Below are positions 5,301 to 5,973 of a DNA stretch of 5,973 nt, one piece after another (positions within the stretch are counted from its first letter, which is position 1; each line of letters begins with the position of its first letter). The notes beneath the pieces are model-generated. The model searched no databases, was not told where the DNA came from, and worked only from the letters and a program-made list of their open reading frames with translations. Both the position numbers and the translations under genes were made by a program. Source of the stretch: Phycisphaerales bacterium (GTDB lineage: Bacteria; Planctomycetota; Phycisphaerae; Phycisphaerales; SM1A02); the NCBI GenBank assembly GCA_007127615.1, contig SKZB01000112.1, positions 1 to 5,973 of the forward strand, in the 5' to 3' direction.

Positions 5301-5314
5301 CCCTCTCCCGAGGG
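5301..5314 (+). promoter_or_regulatory. Small hairpin covering the purine-rich stretch before rpsI
   Basis: CCCTC (5301-5305) can pair with GAGGG (5310-5314) around a TCCC loop. GAGGG is the only Shine-Dalgarno-like stretch upstream of the rpsI ATG, but it ends 13 nt before it, farther than usual. The stem may tune rpsI translation, or rpsI may start without a standard site. The stem is short, so confidence is low. Confidence 0.3.
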
Positions 5315-5327
5315 ATCTACGAACGCC

Positions 5328-5822
5328 ATGACCGAAGAACCGAACACCACCACGCCCGAAACGCCCGCGCCGGAAACCCCCGCCGCGGCCCCCGCCCCGA
5401 AACCAGCCGGCCTCGGCTCATCCACCCCGCCCGACGGGCACTGGTGGTGGGGCACCGGCCGTCGAAAGGCCGCCGTGGCCCGCGTTCGGGTCAAGCCCGG
5501 CAAGGGCGACATGTTCGTCAACAAAAAGCCGTTGGCTGAGTTCTTCAAGGAAGAGCGCGACCGCAACGACATCAAGAACGTCCTCGAAAAGACGAACACC
5601 GTCGGCAAAGTTGATTTCCACGTCAACGTCCGCGGCGGCGGCTTCACCGGTCAGGCCGGTGCGGTCCTGCTCGGCCTCGCTCGCGCCTTGCGCCGGTACG
5701 ACAACTCGCTCGAACCGATTCTGCGCGACAACGACTTCCTCACGCGTGACCCGCGGAAGGTCGAACGCAAGAAGTACGGTCAGCCCGGTGCACGCAAGCG
5801 CTTCCAGTTCTCGAAGCGTTAA
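5328..5822 (+). CDS. rpsI: 30S ribosomal protein S9 with a low-complexity N-terminal extension
   Basis: The 164-residue product is small-subunit protein S9 (uS9), located in the head of the 30S subunit, with its C-terminal tail reaching the P-site tRNA. The core starts at WWWGTGRRKAAVARVRV (39-55), continues with KPGKGDMFVNKKPLAEFF (56-73), VDFHVNVRGGGFTGQAGA (95-112) and LGLARALRRYD (115-125), and ends RKKYGQPGARKRFQFSKR (147-164), keeping the conserved terminal arginine. Usual S9 length is about 130 residues. The extra ~37 residues are Pro, Ala, Thr and Glu rich, apparently disordered, and acidic at the front (MTEEPNTTTPETPAPETP). The first in-frame ATG, at 5328, is the only one that keeps the core, because no Met occurs between residues 1 and 62. 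It is cotranscribed with rplM, 102 nt upstream, and followed by a strong terminator. Confidence 0.97.
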   Translation: MTEEPNTTTPETPAPETPAAAPAPKPAGLGSSTPPDGHWWWGTGRRKAAVARVRVKPGKGDMFVNKKPLAEFFKEERDRNDIKNVLEKTNTVGKVDFHVNVRGGGFTGQAGAVLLGLARALRRYDNSLEPILRDNDFLTRDPRKVERKKYGQPGARKRFQFSKR

Positions 5823-5854
5823 TCGCAGCGGAACGCCCGCCATTCGCCAACCCA

Positions 5855-5887
5855 ACGGCCGATCCTGCGTGGATCGGTCGTTTTTTT
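5855..5887 (+). terminator. Rho-independent terminator of the rplM-rpsI operon
   Basis: An 11-bp stem with one G-U pair (ACGGCCGATCC, 5855-5865, with GGATCGGTCGT, 5871-5881) closes a TGCGT loop and runs straight into seven T (5881-5887). It begins 33 nt after the rpsI stop codon. The minus strand has no T-run beyond the stem, so it works in one direction only. Confidence 0.93.
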
Positions 5888-5973
5888 GTGGGTTTTTCCG
5901 GAAATCGTGTGGGTGAGGAGTGACTCCGGTACCCCCCCGGGCCCATGGCCGTTCGGGCGCGTGACCAGCGTGA
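5888..5973. other. Right-edge intergenic stretch with small palindromes
   Basis: The stretch after the terminator holds the perfect 10-bp palindrome TTTCCGGAAA (5895-5904) and the 11-bp dyad GGAGT-G-ACTCC (5917-5927). An ATG at 5945 opens a frame of nine codons to the window edge, too short to judge as a gene. Confidence 0.35.

Noticed and set aside
5945..5973. Possible gene start at the right edge (ATG at 5945)
   Set aside because: Only nine codons are visible, without a ribosome binding site or recognisable sequence.

Overview
The window reads as ordinary chromosomal DNA from a high-GC bacterium, most likely a planctomycete, possibly of the Phycisphaerae. That assignment is an inference. 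It rests on GC-rich codon use, a futalosine-pathway menaquinone gene, ribosomal proteins L13 and S9 with a WWWGTGRRK-type S9 preceded by a Pro/Ala/Thr tail, a large multi-HTH protein resembling planctomycete sigma-like proteins, and promoters that appear to give leaderless mRNAs. No mobile gene, CRISPR array or rRNA gene was found, and no convincing tRNA.

Left part, minus strand: a partial CDS (1290 down to the left edge) encodes a protein with several helix-turn-helix segments and a possible sigma-70 region 2-like start at the cut end. Just upstream, in the same direction, lies mqnA (2195-1341), chorismate dehydratase of the futalosine route. A gene-free stretch of about 420 nt follows (2196-2616). 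It carries a long near-perfect inverted repeat (2276-2375) and a perfect 20-bp palindrome (2537-2556). Next comes a minus-strand TVP38/DedA-type (VTT domain) membrane protein gene (3402-2617).

Middle, divergent: a 114-nt divergent spacer (3403-3516) with a perfect 14-bp dyad separates the VTT gene from a plus-strand medium-chain dehydrogenase/quinone-reductase-like gene (3517-4548). That protein has lost the zinc-binding cysteines.

Right part, plus strand: a strong promoter (TTGACA-16-TATCCT, 4651-4678) and a leader of roughly 107 nt with a hairpin precede rplM (4791-5225). rpsI follows (5328-5822), closed by a textbook rho-independent terminator (5855-5887). This is the conserved L13-S9 ribosomal protein operon. 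The last 86 nt hold small palindromes and no supportable gene.

The most interesting pattern is shared by promoters and starts. mqnA and the dehydrogenase gene each have a five-of-six match to TATAAT ending 6-7 nt before the ATG, and the sigma-like gene has a weaker TANNNT at the same distance. This implies leaderless transcripts, in contrast to the long, structured, Shine-Dalgarno-bearing leader of rplM. No new multi-gene system was found. The sigma-like protein, the large inverted repeat and the divergent dyad are the items that deserve follow-up.
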